A model generated the notes under the pieces. It did not search any database. It saw only the letters and a list, made by a program, of their open reading frames with translations, and was not told where the DNA came from. From Flocculibacter collagenilyticus (GTDB lineage: Bacteria > Pseudomonadota > Gammaproteobacteria > Enterobacterales > Alteromonadaceae): DNA of 64,000 bases. This document shows, one piece after another, positions 1 to 10,439 of this stretch; the stretch's first letter is position 1; every line of letters starts with the position of its first letter. The DNA is taken from contig NZ_CP059888.1 of NCBI RefSeq assembly GCF_016469335.1, positions 124,001-188,000 of the forward strand, in the 5' to 3' direction. The position numbers and the translations under genes are program-made.

Positions 1-4
1 CCAT
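1..4 (-). CDS. Possible start codon of a gene leaving the window
   Basis: The minus strand reads an AGGA ribosome-binding-like motif, five bases, then ATG at position 4, running off the left edge. Only the start codon and one further base are inside, so the product cannot be known. It would be transcribed in the same direction as hemB. Confidence 0.3.
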
Positions 5-152
5 GGTTGTCCTAATCATTATTATTTAGACGGGTAAGCACATCGTTGGCGCTAAAAACTGATACCAATGTTACATAACCAAGCGTGACTAGCAAGCGAG
101 CATAAACAAAGGCGACACGAAGAAGGAAAGGTTAACGATGAATGAAAGTTAA

Positions 153-200
153 TGCTGACTGAAAAGTCAGCAGGCGTTATCAACGGTGAGCGCCTGCTGA
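153..200. terminator. Two overlapping hairpins downstream of hemB
   Basis: Hairpin A (153-172) is an 8-bp perfect stem TGCTGACT/AGTCAGCA closed by GAAA as read on the plus strand. Hairpin B (167-200) is a 10-bp perfect stem TCAGCAGGCG/CGCCTGCTGA with a 14-nt loop. They share 167-172, so they cannot form together. On the minus-strand transcript from hemB, B forms first and is followed by CTTTTC, which resembles a weak intrinsic terminator. The rest of 1-243 shows no recognisable gene. Confidence 0.5.
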
Positions 201-243
201 TACTGATATGATGCGTTTGGTGATGACTGTACGAAGTTAAAGG

Positions 244-1272
<1,029 letters not shown>

Positions 1273-1292
1273 TTAATTATTTGAGTATAGAT

Positions 1293-2618
1293 TTAGCGTA
1301 ATGACTGTTGTGACAGCGCACTTTTTTGGAAGAGCGTTGTTTGATTACGCCCTTGTTGTTTAGACTGGTATAGTGCGTGGTCAGCATTATCAATTAATAG
1401 CATCACTTCTGATTCAGCATCAAGTTTACTGCTGGCGACACCGCAACTAATAGTAACTGAAATATTTCCTGAGTTGGTTAATATTTCAAGGCTTTCTATA
1501 TTTTTTCTAATTTCTTCAGCGACTTGCCATGCACCTTCAAGTTCAGTGCTAGGTAAAATAAGACAGAACTCTTCGCCGCCATAGCGACACACATCGTCAC
1601 TCGGCCTTTTTAATGTGGCTTTTGCGATGTTCGCCACTTGTTTAATCACTTCGTCGCCCGCTAAATGTCCAAAGTTGTCGTTAATGCGTTTAAAGTGATC
1701 AATATCTAACATGACCACGGAAAGTTGAGTTTGTTCGCGACGACAGCGACGATATTCCTGCATTATCTTTTGATCAAAATAGCGACGGTTTTTGATACCT
1801 GTGAGTGCGTCTAAAGTATTTTTTTCTTCTAAAATTTGGTTCTTGGATTCTAGCTCGCGAAGTGTTTCTTGCAGCTCAAAGTTCTGCTGCTGTAACTGTT
1901 CTTCCAGCTCACGATGTGTACGCTGGTGCGTTTCTTGTTGCGTTTGCTGTACCATGTACTGAATCGCAATACAGCTAAAGTTAAGTATGGCTAAATATAC
2001 ATAAACCAGATGCGTCATAATGCCAAGCTGAACGTGCTGGAGCTGCATAGCGAGTGCAACAACAGCGAAAACTAACGTCAAAAACCAGATACCATAAAAA
2101 TAATGTGCAATCTGATGGCCAATTTGTACCAGTCGATAGCTAATAAACAGCATAATACATGCGCTGATAATAAGGCCACATAGCGCTATGGTTAGCATGC
2201 TGGCGGTGGGCCAAAGCACCAAACTAAAGGCTAAAATAGCCCACACAAATAACGACACATTAGTACTGTATGACAGCTGGATATCGTATAGCTCGGGCTG
2301 TAAAGCGTGCCGAAAATACCATGCTGTGCAAACGATAGTTACAATACACAGCGCAAATAAAATGCCTTTGATATTATCTAAATAGGGTAGTTGAATCGAG
2401 CTTAATGACGGTAGCAGTAAGGTAGCGGCCGACAATGCACTTAACGAAATGGTAAGAAGGTGCGAGGTGTTGTTGGACGGTGTACGCAAGTGCTGCGTGA
2501 CGGTCATTAACACCAGTGCTGAAATAAAGCCGATAAATAAATACGGTTCGAAGCCAAACAAAGTCGCATCTGTCGTAAAAGAAGTCGAGACTGAATTAAT
2601 GGCTACGTAAGAGGTCAT
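1293..2618 (-). CDS. Membrane-bound GGDEF diguanylate cyclase
   Basis: Predicted to make cyclic-di-GMP at the inner membrane. The N-terminal ~230 residues hold about seven hydrophobic helices with no recognised sensor family. A coiled coil rich in Glu and Gln (about 230-265) links to a GGDEF domain. The active site is GGEEF within CRYGGEEF, and an RPSD inhibitory-site motif sits at the PleD spacing before it, so product feedback is expected. There is no EAL domain. Its ATG overlaps the tatD stop as ATGA, which suggests translational coupling to tatD. The signal sensed is unknown. Confidence 0.9.
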   Translation of the reverse strand: MTSYVAINSVSTSFTTDATLFGFEPYLFIGFISALVLMTVTQHLRTPSNNTSHLLTISLSALSAATLLLPSLSSIQLPYLDNIKGILFALCIVTIVCTAWYFRHALQPELYDIQLSYSTNVSLFVWAILAFSLVLWPTASMLTIALCGLIISACIMLFISYRLVQIGHQIAHYFYGIWFLTLVFAVVALAMQLQHVQLGIMTHLVYVYLAILNFSCIAIQYMVQQTQQETHQRTHRELEEQLQQQNFELQETLRELESKNQILEEKNTLDALTGIKNRRYFDQKIMQEYRRCRREQTQLSVVMLDIDHFKRINDNFGHLAGDEVIKQVANIAKATLKRPSDDVCRYGGEEFCLILPSTELEGAWQVAEEIRKNIESLEILTNSGNISVTISCGVASSKLDAESEVMLLIDNADHALYQSKQQGRNQTTLFQKSALSQQSLR

Positions 2619-3490
2619 GATGTTGAGCTGTGCTCGCTATTAATTATTTCTGTAAAGTTTTGGGTGAATGTTGTTGGCTCGGATTGCACCTCTGCCAATG
2701 CTGTATTGGTTAAGTTAAACAATTTGATATTGTTTTGCCAAGCGTATTGTAATACTTCTTCGAGCGCGATGTTTTTTAAGCTTGCTACGGCACGTGCCAC
2801 ATGCATTAAATACGCAGGCTCGTTACGACGTGATTTAGGTTTAGGCGTTAGATCGCGTGGTAATAAATAGGGTGCATCTGTTTCTAATAGTAAGCGTTCA
2901 AGCGGGATATATTTGAGTGCTTCACGTAAATCTTGGCCTCGTCGCTCGTCGCATAACCATCCTGTGATCCCTAAGTACAATCCCATATCTAAATAATTAC
3001 GTGCTTCGTCTACAGTACCAGTAAAGCAGTGAACCACACCTTGTTGATTAGCTACGGCGTGTTCACGATATAATGCTAAAAAGCGTTGATGTGCATCGCG
3101 TTCGTGCATAAACAGTGGCATGCATTGTTCGCCTGCCAATATGATTTGCTCGATAAATACCTGTTCTTGTTGGGGACGTGGTGAGAAGTCACGATTAAAA
3201 TCGAGCCCACACTCACCAACAGCTACAACATTAGGTTGCGTTAAATATTGTTTTAATTTGGCCAGATAATCAGCATCTACATCTTTTGCGTAATGCGGGT
3301 GCACACCTGCAGTACAGGCTAGGTAATCAGGCATTTGCTGGGCCATGGCTAATGCGTTTTCACATTCTTCAATATCGGTTGCAGTGATAATCATCGCGCT
3401 GACCCGTTGCTGAAAAGCGCGGTTGATTACGTCTTGTCGATCTTTATCAAATTGACCACTGGTAAGATTAACACCAACATCGATTAACAT
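2615..3490 (-). CDS. tatD: TatD metal-dependent DNase
   Basis: TIM-barrel metallo-hydrolase of the TatD family, known in E. coli as a 3'-5' exonuclease linked to DNA repair and quality control of Tat substrates. At 291 aa it is slightly longer than E. coli TatD. Family signatures are visible in order: DVGVNLTS at the N-terminus, AGVHPH, GECGLDFNRDFS, MHERDAHQRF, VHCFTGT, CDERRG and LLLETDAPYLLPRDLTPKP. The genomic position beside tatABC supports TatD over the paralogue YcfH. It is separated from tatC by one small exported-protein gene. Confidence 0.95.
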   Translation of the reverse strand: MLIDVGVNLTSGQFDKDRQDVINRAFQQRVSAMIITATDIEECENALAMAQQMPDYLACTAGVHPHYAKDVDADYLAKLKQYLTQPNVVAVGECGLDFNRDFSPRPQQEQVFIEQIILAGEQCMPLFMHERDAHQRFLALYREHAVANQQGVVHCFTGTVDEARNYLDMGLYLGITGWLCDERRGQDLREALKYIPLERLLLETDAPYLLPRDLTPKPKSRRNEPAYLMHVARAVASLKNIALEEVLQYAWQNNIKLFNLTNTALAEVQSEPTTFTQNFTEIINSEHSSTS

Positions 3491-3522
3491 GGCTGACCTA
3501 TCGTTAAACTGATTATCTATTA

Positions 3523-4065
3523 TTACTTAATTCGTTTTACTTTCATTCGCTTACTTGCAGTTGGGCGAGAGATGAAAAATGAATTTAGTATACCGCGCTC
3601 TAACACAACTTGTTGCCCCGCTTTAATTCTTAACGTTGTTGAGTCAGCTTGTTGCCACACTTGACCATTTGCAAGTGTAATAATTAGCTTTCCTCGCAGA
3701 GTTTCTGTCACCTTATCTACAATACTGGTCATTTTTTTCTGAGCATTTTCAATTGCTGTTTTATGCTCTCTACCAAAATCATCTTCAGCAGATGCGACTG
3801 GCTTTTTCACACTATTTGCTTGTTTAGCACTTTGAGTATGGTTGCTGGCAGCTACTGGCGTTGGCGCGGTGAGTGGTTGATCAGAAAAATTGTTAACCTT
3901 AGAAGCTAATTGGTCATAACACACTAAGCGTTTTAGGCTATTAGATATATCTGCGCATTGCGTCAGGGCTTTACTTAATGAGGTGCCTGTAGGTTCGCTA
4001 GCACTAACCTGTGTATTGATGCTACCAAGTATTAGCATTGCAGTTGTAACTAAAAACTTCTTCAT
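3523..4065 (-). CDS. Exported protein with a CxxD...RLxCYD motif, function unknown
   Basis: 180 aa with a clear Sec signal peptide (cut near VSA, residue ~22). The mature N-terminus has CADISNSLKRLVCYDQLA, a Cys-pair motif found in several small gammaproteobacterial periplasmic proteins, including VasI-like ones. A variable low-complexity middle leads to a C-terminal beta-rich segment (LIITLANGQVWQQ, then RIKAGQQVVLERG), possibly an SH3-like fold. It sits between tatC and tatD in the same direction. Whether it has any role in Tat export is unknown; only location suggests it. Confidence 0.75.
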   Translation of the reverse strand: MKKFLVTTAMLILGSINTQVSASEPTGTSLSKALTQCADISNSLKRLVCYDQLASKVNNFSDQPLTAPTPVAASNHTQSAKQANSVKKPVASAEDDFGREHKTAIENAQKKMTSIVDKVTETLRGKLIITLANGQVWQQADSTTLRIKAGQQVVLERGILNSFFISRPTASKRMKVKRIK

Positions 4066-4103
4066 TTTAACTCCATGAGTAACGGACCATTGAGATCCTT
4101 ATT

Positions 4104-4925
4104 CTATTTATTAGAGTGTGACCCTGTCTCGGTATGTGACTCTGTTTCTGATTGTTCGTTGTTGTCATGTTCTGCTGCAGACTCAGCAGCAATCGACGGT
4201 GACGGTTTTTTCTTATAAAACGTGGCGAAAAATACGCCTAACTCGAATAGCAGCCACATTGGCACCGCCAACAATGTTTGAGAAATAACATCGGGCGGAG
4301 TTAATAACATGCCTATTACAAAAGCTCCTACAATGATGTATGGCCTTTTTGCTCTTAACGCGGCAGGTGTGGTTAAGCCTGCCCAGCAAATTAACATAAT
4401 GGCGACAGGGATTTCAAAGGCGATGCCAAACGCAAAAAATAGCTTTAAGGCAAAATCTAAATAACTCGAGATGTCAGTCGCAATAGTGATATCTGCGGGA
4501 GCAACGCTAGTAAAAAAGTTTAATGCGAGTGGAAAAACCACATAGTACGCGAAGGCAATGCCGCCATAAAATAGCAAGATACTGGAAACTAGTAGAGGGA
4601 TAGCAAAGATTTTTTCGTGACGGTATAGACCAGGGGCAATAAATCCCCATATTTGATGCAAAATAAACGGAATAGATAAAAAGATAGCCACGATGAAGGT
4701 GAGCTTAAATGGCACAAAAAAGGGCGCTGCAACATCGGTAGCAATCATGCTGGTGCCACTGGGTAATGCATCAATCAACGGTGTGGCTAACCAATGATAA
4801 ATATCGTTAGCAAAATACGCTAAGCTTGCAAAAATCACTAACACACATAAAACCGTTTTAAGTAATCGGTTTCGCATTTCAAGCAAATGAGCAACAAAGC
4901 TCGTGGTTGGGGTCGCATTACTCAT
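4104..4925 (-). CDS. tatC: Twin-arginine translocase subunit TatC
   Basis: Polytopic inner-membrane core of the Tat translocase, which with TatB recognises RR signal peptides. Six hydrophobic segments are visible, along with typical signatures: HLLEMRNRL at the N-terminus, a conserved P-rich periplasmic loop (PLIDALP) and [11 protein letters not shown]. The C-terminal tail is long, acidic and His-rich. I start it at the ATG at 4925 (MSNATP). An in-frame GTG at 4940 would overlap tatB further and looks less likely. The gene begins a few bases before the tatB stop, so tatABC should be one operon. Confidence 0.95.
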   Translation of the reverse strand: MSNATPTTSFVAHLLEMRNRLLKTVLCVLVIFASLAYFANDIYHWLATPLIDALPSGTSMIATDVAAPFFVPFKLTFIVAIFLSIPFILHQIWGFIAPGLYRHEKIFAIPLLVSSILLFYGGIAFAYYVVFPLALNFFTSVAPADITIATDISSYLDFALKLFFAFGIAFEIPVAIMLICWAGLTTPAALRAKRPYIIVGAFVIGMLLTPPDVISQTLLAVPMWLLFELGVFFATFYKKKPSPSIAAESAAEHDNNEQSETESHTETGSHSNK

Positions 4926-5304
4926 TGTTTTTCTTGGCACTATCAGTCGAGCTTGAGCTTATTGTGGGGGTTGATGTTTGGTTGATCTCATTTTGTGGAG
5001 TGGATTGCGGTGCATCGTCTTTGCGGTATGGTTGTTGTACAGCGCTTGCCGCCGCTTTTAATTCATCAACTGACTTTTGTAACGCTGGGGAAATATTGTC
5101 TAAACCTTGCGACTCTGCCTTACGTAAATTTTCGTGCAACTCATGAATGCGCAGCTCTTCACTGACTTCAGCCTTGATTGATTGGCTCATTTGCTTCACC
5201 GAGCGCACAAACTTGGTCACGCTGCGAATAGCGGTGGGCAGCTTGTCAGGACCTAATACGAGTAAGGCGACTACCGAAATAACAACTAGCTCCCAAAATC
5301 CCAT
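4918..5304 (-). CDS. tatB: Sec-independent translocase subunit TatB
   Basis: 128 aa with one N-terminal membrane helix ([19 protein letters not shown]), then an amphipathic helix and a Ser/Thr/Asn-rich variable tail. The Glu at position 5 and the GP hinge are TatB hallmarks. It forms the substrate receptor with TatC. It lies three bases after tatA and overlaps the start of tatC. Confidence 0.94.
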   Translation of the reverse strand: MGFWELVVISVVALLVLGPDKLPTAIRSVTKFVRSVKQMSQSIKAEVSEELRIHELHENLRKAESQGLDNISPALQKSVDELKAAASAVQQPYRKDDAPQSTPQNEINQTSTPTISSSSTDSAKKNNE

Positions 5305-5307
5305 TCA

Positions 5308-5604
5308 CTACACCTTATCAGACTGTTTAGGATTGGTTGAGTTAGTTTCTGAATGAGTTGTATCAGCAGAATCTTGAGTTTTTAATTGCTCTAACTGCTC
5401 AGTTGATTGAGTGTGTGTAGTCGACGTAGAGGTCGCATTTTTATCGTCAGCTTTTTGCTCATCGTCAGAGACTGCCTTTTTGAAGCCGCGTACCGCAGAA
5501 CCTAAGTCGCCACCAATATTACGTAATTTTTTAGTACCGAATAATAATACGATAATTGCTAGTACAATCAGCAACTGCCAAATACTAATGCCGCCAAATC
5601 CCAT
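5308..5604 (-). CDS. tatA: Sec-independent translocase subunit TatA
   Basis: 98 aa with an N-terminal membrane helix ([20 protein letters not shown]), hinge FGTKKLR and amphipathic helix ending in GFKKAV, then an acidic Thr-rich tail. It oligomerises to form the translocation patch. The reading frame stays open far upstream to 5844, but the ATG at 5604 preceded by GAGGAAG is clearly the start, since it places the membrane helix at the N-terminus as in all TatA proteins. It is the first gene of tatABC. Confidence 0.95.
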   Translation of the reverse strand: MGFGGISIWQLLIVLAIIVLLFGTKKLRNIGGDLGSAVRGFKKAVSDDEQKADDKNATSTSTTHTQSTEQLEQLKTQDSADTTHSETNSTNPKQSDKV

Positions 5605-5698
5605 AATTTGCTTCCTCAAATATAATTTGTTGACTATTATACGAGAATTGCTGCAACACGCTAGTATTAAAGAAATCAATAATAAAAGGTGAACGAAT

Positions 5699-6661
5699 GT
5701 GCTGGTAGATGTGTTGAAATTTTTATGTCGATTCACCGTCTTAAGTGTATGTATTAGCTTAAGTGGGCGCGCTATAGCGAGTGAAGAAAACCAAGAATTT
5801 GAGTGGTTGGATTCGGTACATAGCTCGGTATCAGATTCGCTCAACCATACTGCGCAATGGGTGGATAACTATTTTGCTGACGATAAGCTACCCAATTTTG
5901 AAGCAAAAGCATGGGGACGTATTTCAGTAGGCTGGGAGCCTAAAGCGGGCGACTTAAATGACTTCCCAGTTAAATTTAGACTAAAAGTGCGCTTGCCTAA
6001 TCTTGAAGAAAAAGTCGATTTAATATTCTCTGATAACGAATTGGATGACTTTGACCGGTTACCCCTTGAAACATCCCGTCCCCAAGATGATAAATCTAAC
6101 TCACGTGACTTTAGCGCAGCCATTCGCCTTATTCATAAAATTGATGATAAATCGTTTTTTTCATCTCGTGTTGGGTTAGGGGGGGGAACGGTTTACGGCC
6201 GCTCTTTGTATCGCTGGCAGCGTGTTTATGACGAAAATTGGCGTATTATCGTTGAGCCTGCCGTTGAGTATTATATTGGCGACGGCTTTGGCGCACGATT
6301 ACAATTAGAAGCCGGTTACCATTTTAATCCTACCAATGAATTTAAGTGGGTATACAGTATTCGCGATCGTGAAGATTATGACGCACCGAATTGGAAAAAC
6401 GGTGCCTTTTATATTTGGCAGCAAGACGAAGATCACGCCTTAATTTGGAGCTTAATTGCGAAAGGCGTTGCGCAGCCTAAGTATCGTGAAGAAGAATACA
6501 CGTTAAGTATGCGATGGCGACAGCGTTATTTACGTAAATGGTTATTTTTTGAAATTGAACCGTTTATTGATTTTGAGCGACAATACGATTTTGACGCCGA
6601 CGCAGGTATTGCCTTACGCGTTGAAGGCTTTTTTGGTTATGAAATACTGGATATCGACTAG
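5699..6661 (+). CDS. Predicted outer-membrane beta-barrel protein, unknown function
   Basis: 320 aa with a signal peptide cut near AIAS (residue ~28). The mature part is rich in alternating aromatic strands ([27 protein letters not shown]), typical of an outer-membrane barrel. I cannot name the family. The start is GTG at 5699, because the ATG two bases earlier runs into a stop after three codons; an AAGGTG motif lies upstream. An uninterrupted run of eight G (6179-6186) encodes part of LGGGTVYG and could slip. The last codons and stop are repeated just downstream. It points away from tatA and breaks the ubi-tat synteny. Confidence 0.75.
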   Translation: MLVDVLKFLCRFTVLSVCISLSGRAIASEENQEFEWLDSVHSSVSDSLNHTAQWVDNYFADDKLPNFEAKAWGRISVGWEPKAGDLNDFPVKFRLKVRLPNLEEKVDLIFSDNELDDFDRLPLETSRPQDDKSNSRDFSAAIRLIHKIDDKSFFSSRVGLGGGTVYGRSLYRWQRVYDENWRIIVEPAVEYYIGDGFGARLQLEAGYHFNPTNEFKWVYSIRDREDYDAPNWKNGAFYIWQQDEDHALIWSLIAKGVAQPKYREEEYTLSMRWRQRYLRKWLFFEIEPFIDFERQYDFDADAGIALRVEGFFGYEILDID

Positions 6662-6679
6662 TACAGATATCGACTAGTA
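6650..6679. repeat. 14-bp direct repeat covering a stop codon
   Basis: GATATCGACTAGTA occurs at 6650-6663 and again at 6666-6679, two bases apart. The first copy contains the last codons and TAG of the barrel-protein gene. It looks like a small tandem duplication and has no evident function. Confidence 0.8.
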
Positions 6680-6687
6680 GCTTACAT

Positions 6688-7683
6688 TTAAGGCGTGCTA
6701 GTAGATAATTGCTGATCGACCCGTTGTGTAATGGCTAATATGGCTTCTGTCACTGCGGTGTAAAATATTGGTTCGATGCGCTCAGCAGTGTCTTGTTCGG
6801 TATGGTAGTACGGGTGTTCATCCACACCAAAGTATAAATAGGGAATGCCTGCATTAATAAAGGCTGCATGATCACTGGCGTTTCGCCAATCAATCGTGTT
6901 TGATTTACCCAATAAAGTACTAACAGCGTCGCCTCGTGCGCCTCTTGATTTTGTGTCATGACCAAACTTTAAACATATCTTGCTTGTTTCAAGATATGGC
7001 GCAATGATCGTGCGCAGTGCGTTATTATGCCGTGTACCTGCAATGTATAAACGCTTACGCTTACCGCCTTGGGCAACCATATCTAAATTAATATTAAGTA
7101 CAATCTTGTTCTGATCAACAGGTGGGTTTGCCACAAATGCTTTCGCGCCATATAACCCGACTTCTTCAGCATCGGTCGCGACAAATATTATCGAGTGTCG
7201 CGGGGCATGAGCCGTCAAATAACGAGCAAGGGCAAGCATAGCCGCCACGCCAGAGGCATTGTCATCAGCGCCATTAAAAATGCGATTTCCTTGCTTTCCT
7301 AGATGATCATAGTGCGCGGTAATCACAATATACTGATCAGCGAATTGAGTGCCAGTAAGCATTGCCACCAAGTTTGTACCCGCTCGACTGGAAAAACCAG
7401 AGGGATACCGAAACGGTTGCTTATAACTATGATTAAATTTACGTAATCCTAACTGCGTAAATCGGTACTCGAGAAATTGCTGGGCTCGTTTATTACCTGT
7501 AGTACCGGTTTTTCTGCCTTGCATCCAGTCGTCAGATAAAAGGTGAAGGTCCGCCATTAGTCGGGTTTGGTTAATGGTACCGCTTAAACTGTGCTGAGAA
7601 AGAATTTTACAATTTGCATAAGCAGATTGTGCAGTTATCAAAAAGATAAACAATATCATCAAGCTATTGAGAAATAACGACAT
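6688..7683 (-). CDS. Secreted M28-family zinc peptidase
   Basis: 331 aa with a signal peptide (cut after AYA, residue ~23). The M28 ligands appear in order: His in TAHYDH, Asp in NGADDNASG, the catalytic Glu pair in DAEEVGL, Asp in NLDM and the final His in HPYYHTEQDT. This supports a di-zinc exopeptidase, probably an aminopeptidase acting in the periplasm or outside the cell; substrate specificity cannot be read from sequence. It is a single gene between two plus-strand genes and is not part of the tat operon. Confidence 0.9.
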   Translation of the reverse strand: MSLFLNSLMILFIFLITAQSAYANCKILSQHSLSGTINQTRLMADLHLLSDDWMQGRKTGTTGNKRAQQFLEYRFTQLGLRKFNHSYKQPFRYPSGFSSRAGTNLVAMLTGTQFADQYIVITAHYDHLGKQGNRIFNGADDNASGVAAMLALARYLTAHAPRHSIIFVATDAEEVGLYGAKAFVANPPVDQNKIVLNINLDMVAQGGKRKRLYIAGTRHNNALRTIIAPYLETSKICLKFGHDTKSRGARGDAVSTLLGKSNTIDWRNASDHAAFINAGIPYLYFGVDEHPYYHTEQDTAERIEPIFYTAVTEAILAITQRVDQQLSTSTP

Positions 7684-7866
7684 ACCATACCTACTAAATT
7701 CAAGTTAAGTAAGAAAATGTGTGAATATAAGACGACAAAACACAGTAAATACGCCATTATTTTAATTCGAGCTTTTTACGTCCATGAGTCTAAATTAAGT
7801 TGGTGTTGCAGTGAATCGTAAAACACATAATATTTACAACGTACACAGTTAGTCGTTAGCTTAGCT

Positions 7867-8469
7867 ATGATCACTGTAAATAACAAACCAGTCGATGCGC
7901 TAACGCAACCAAAAGTGATTGCAATTAGCGGAGCCTCTGGTTGCGGCAAAACCACAATCATCAAAGCATTAGCTGAGAAGTTATGTTGCCCTTTTTTGTT
8001 GTTTGATGACTACACCGATAAAAATAGCTACCCAACAGACATGAAGCGCTGGCATGACGAAGGAGCTGACTGCTCTGTCATTACAACTCCCATGTTTTGT
8101 GAATCTATAGAGTTATTAAAACAGCAACACCCCGATGCCCATTTTGTGTTTATTGAAGAGCCTTTTGGACGTAAGCGTAATGCCGTAGCGCCATTGATAG
8201 ACGCGGTTGTGCTGTTGGATGTGCCATTAGCTTTGTGTTTGAGCAGAGTATTAACGCGTAATATTGAACGCGCAGCCAAGCAGCAAACATGGTATGAAAC
8301 GCAACAACAGGTTACGCACTACCTCAATCGATACCAAGCGTACTTTCACGATATTTACGCTAATACCGTTGTACAGGTACGTGAGGATTGTGATTATATT
8401 TACTTTAATCATGATGCCGTACAGGAAACTATTACGGCGATCATCGTTTGGCTACATAACTATCAATAA
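7867..8469 (+). CDS. P-loop nucleoside-kinase-like protein
   Basis: 200 aa, cytosolic. The Walker A motif is GASGCGKT (residues 22-29), followed by a DDYTD segment typical of the substrate region in uridine-kinase and shikimate-kinase-like folds, and a Walker-B-like strand FVFIEEP. An Arg-rich segment (SRVLTRNIERAAK) looks like a lid. It most resembles small uncharacterised ATPases annotated as uridine kinase-like or AAA; the phosphorylated substrate is unknown. No clear ribosome-binding site precedes the ATG. It converges on the TPR lipoprotein gene, with stop codons almost touching. Confidence 0.7.
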   Translation: MITVNNKPVDALTQPKVIAISGASGCGKTTIIKALAEKLCCPFLLFDDYTDKNSYPTDMKRWHDEGADCSVITTPMFCESIELLKQQHPDAHFVFIEEPFGRKRNAVAPLIDAVVLLDVPLALCLSRVLTRNIERAAKQQTWYETQQQVTHYLNRYQAYFHDIYANTVVQVREDCDYIYFNHDAVQETITAIIVWLHNYQ

Positions 8470-8471
8470 TC

Positions 8472-9785
8472 TTACTGTGTTGCCCTTAAGTGATTTAACT
8501 TGGACTGGTAGTTGGTAGCGATAACATGAGTATCAGAATGGTGCTTAGCCAGTTTTAAATAACGCTCACTTTTATCCAGATCATCAAGAAAGTAATAGAC
8601 TTTGGCTAGCCCAAAATAAAATTCGTGTTCGGTTTTATCCATACTAATCGCGCGTTTAAAATGTTTAATCGCATCAGAATAGCGTTGCTGGCTGATTGCT
8701 TCATTACCTAGTGTGTAATGATAAAACGGGTTAGAAAGTCGAATGCTTTCCAAGCGCTGAGTAATTTCGTCAGCTTCTACATGTTGATCCAACTTGCGAT
8801 ATAAAATGGCTAAATTATGCCATGCTGTGTTGTTTGCCTCTTTAATGCTCAGTGCATGTTTATAAACCGTTTCAGCTTTTTCATTTAAATCACTGCGGCG
8901 ATACAGTAAGCCTAAGTTGGTAAACGCTGAACTAAAATTAGGATCTGTTGTTACGGCTTTTTTGAAATAAGCGTAAGCGATGTCGTGTTGTTGCGCGATT
9001 AAGGCGTCAGCGCCTTTGTTATTGTAAAACATGGCAAGCACTCGGGTTTTATCGATATCTGCTTTAGGAAAGCGTTTTTTAGGAGAGAAAGGGTCGAAAT
9101 CTAACTCATAACCTGCAATAGAAGAATAAACGGTTTCGCCATCATCTTGTCCAGTAATATTGATGTTGATATGACCATTTAATAGCGTATGCCCTTTAAC
9201 ATGTGTCCAAAATTCGGGAATTTTTATTTCTTGAAATTGCACATGAAGATTAGCCGCTTGTGCCATTGAGTAGGTCATAATGGAAAGTGATAGGCAGTTA
9301 GCAGCCTGATGCTTGAAGGTTTGCGCCGCTGTGTAATTGGCGGTGTTGTTATATATTAAATTTAGATTGGTATTATTGAATATTAGCTTGATCAGTTTAC
9401 GGGTGCGGTCTAATGGGTGATCTACATGCAATAATGAGCGCTGTACTAACTCAATTGCTTGTGGAGGTAAATAAAACACTTCTGCTTCCGACTCAATATC
9501 AATAGTTGCTGCCGTCGGAAATTGTTCATCAGCCATCAGTGCGTCGGGTGTAGATTCATAAATATACTTATTTTCAAAGGTGCTCTTACAACCGCTTAAA
9601 AGCACCATAGAGAGCAAGATAGTGGCGATTAAAGGAACTTTAATTGTGAGCGAGGTTGAAGCGAGAGCATTGTGATTGCGGCACCGACTTGTTCTCGTTA
9701 AATCGGAATGTGTTAACGTGTTGAATGTTGTAAATACTGCACTATTAGCAATTAATCGAGATGCTAATCGAGAAACTTCACCCAT
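8472..9785 (-). CDS. TPR lipoprotein with transglutaminase-like core
   Basis: 437 aa. A lipobox (LLSGC) sits unusually deep, near residue 65, after about 47 polar residues. The ATG at 9785 is backed by GAGGT eight bases upstream, and I find no better internal start before the hydrophobic segment, so the N-extension may be real. Residues ~130-240 resemble a transglutaminase/protease-like fold, with Cys in NCLSLS, His in GHTLLNGH and Asp in ELDFDP. Several TPR units follow (FSSAFTNLGLLYRRSD, NNTAWHNLAILYRKLD, FYFGLAKVYYFLDD). It is probably a periplasmic-side scaffold, but the partner and activity are unknown. Confidence 0.75.
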   Translation of the reverse strand: MGEVSRLASRLIANSAVFTTFNTLTHSDLTRTSRCRNHNALASTSLTIKVPLIATILLSMVLLSGCKSTFENKYIYESTPDALMADEQFPTAATIDIESEAEVFYLPPQAIELVQRSLLHVDHPLDRTRKLIKLIFNNTNLNLIYNNTANYTAAQTFKHQAANCLSLSIMTYSMAQAANLHVQFQEIKIPEFWTHVKGHTLLNGHININITGQDDGETVYSSIAGYELDFDPFSPKKRFPKADIDKTRVLAMFYNNKGADALIAQQHDIAYAYFKKAVTTDPNFSSAFTNLGLLYRRSDLNEKAETVYKHALSIKEANNTAWHNLAILYRKLDQHVEADEITQRLESIRLSNPFYHYTLGNEAISQQRYSDAIKHFKRAISMDKTEHEFYFGLAKVYYFLDDLDKSERYLKLAKHHSDTHVIATNYQSKLNHLRATQ

Positions 9786-9904
9786 AAAAAACTACCTCAT
9801 GACTGAAAATGTTTATTAATACATCTTCTTAAATAGTAGCAGGTGTTTATTTATTATGCAGTAGGTAATTGTTTCTAAGTATGTGTAACAAGAGCTAAGG
9901 TGCT

Positions 9905-10423
9905 CTAAGTCGCTAACCAACTGTATTGGTTAACTAACTCTTCGTCTTGGCTAAGCGAAATTTGTGCTGTAAAAGTAAAGCCTAGGGCTTCCAACAACTT
10001 AATTGAGGCATGGTTATTGGTTGAGGTGATAGCATCAACGTGATGGAGTTGGTGTTGAACTTTAGCATGCTCAATCACTGCAATAGCAGCTTCTTTTGCA
10101 TAGCCTTTGCCCCAGTATTCTGGTAAAAACGCATAGCCTAAGTCAGGCACGGTCAGTTCAGGGCGTTTTAATATACCGCACATGCCTATTGCGGTACTAG
10201 TATCCTTTAATTCAACAAGGTTTAAACCAAATCCCAAAGTACGGTAACTGTGCAGAGGTCCTTTACGTAAATAGCGTAACGCTGTTTCAGTGTCAGTGAC
10301 TGATTTATCACCAATATGTTCAATAAACGAAGGCTGATTTAATTGCTGGATCACAAAGGCGGTATCTTGCTCGGTAAAGTGACGAATAGTGAGGCGAGCA
10401 GTATGGCCAATGATCTTCTGCAT
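9905..10423 (-). CDS. GNAT acetyltransferase, RimJ/RimL type
   Basis: 172 aa covering a full GNAT domain. It has the N-terminal TARLTIRHF start typical of RimJ/RimL-like enzymes, a central GYAFLPEYWGKGYAKEAA segment forming the acetyl-CoA pyrophosphate loop (Q/RxxGxG/A type), and NNHASIKLLEALGF near the end. It transfers acetyl from acetyl-CoA to an amine, possibly a protein N-terminus, but the substrate is not predictable. It follows ubiB by 16 bases, so it is probably in the ubi operon. Confidence 0.85.
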   Translation of the reverse strand: MQKIIGHTARLTIRHFTEQDTAFVIQQLNQPSFIEHIGDKSVTDTETALRYLRKGPLHSYRTLGFGLNLVELKDTSTAIGMCGILKRPELTVPDLGYAFLPEYWGKGYAKEAAIAVIEHAKVQHQLHHVDAITSTNNHASIKLLEALGFTFTAQISLSQDEELVNQYSWLAT

Positions 10424-10439
10424 GATAGTAACGTTCCAG

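Noticed and set aside
5605-5844. N-terminal extension of TatA
   Set aside because: The frame is open, but it would place 80 residues before the TatA membrane helix; the ATG at 5604 has a good ribosome-binding site.
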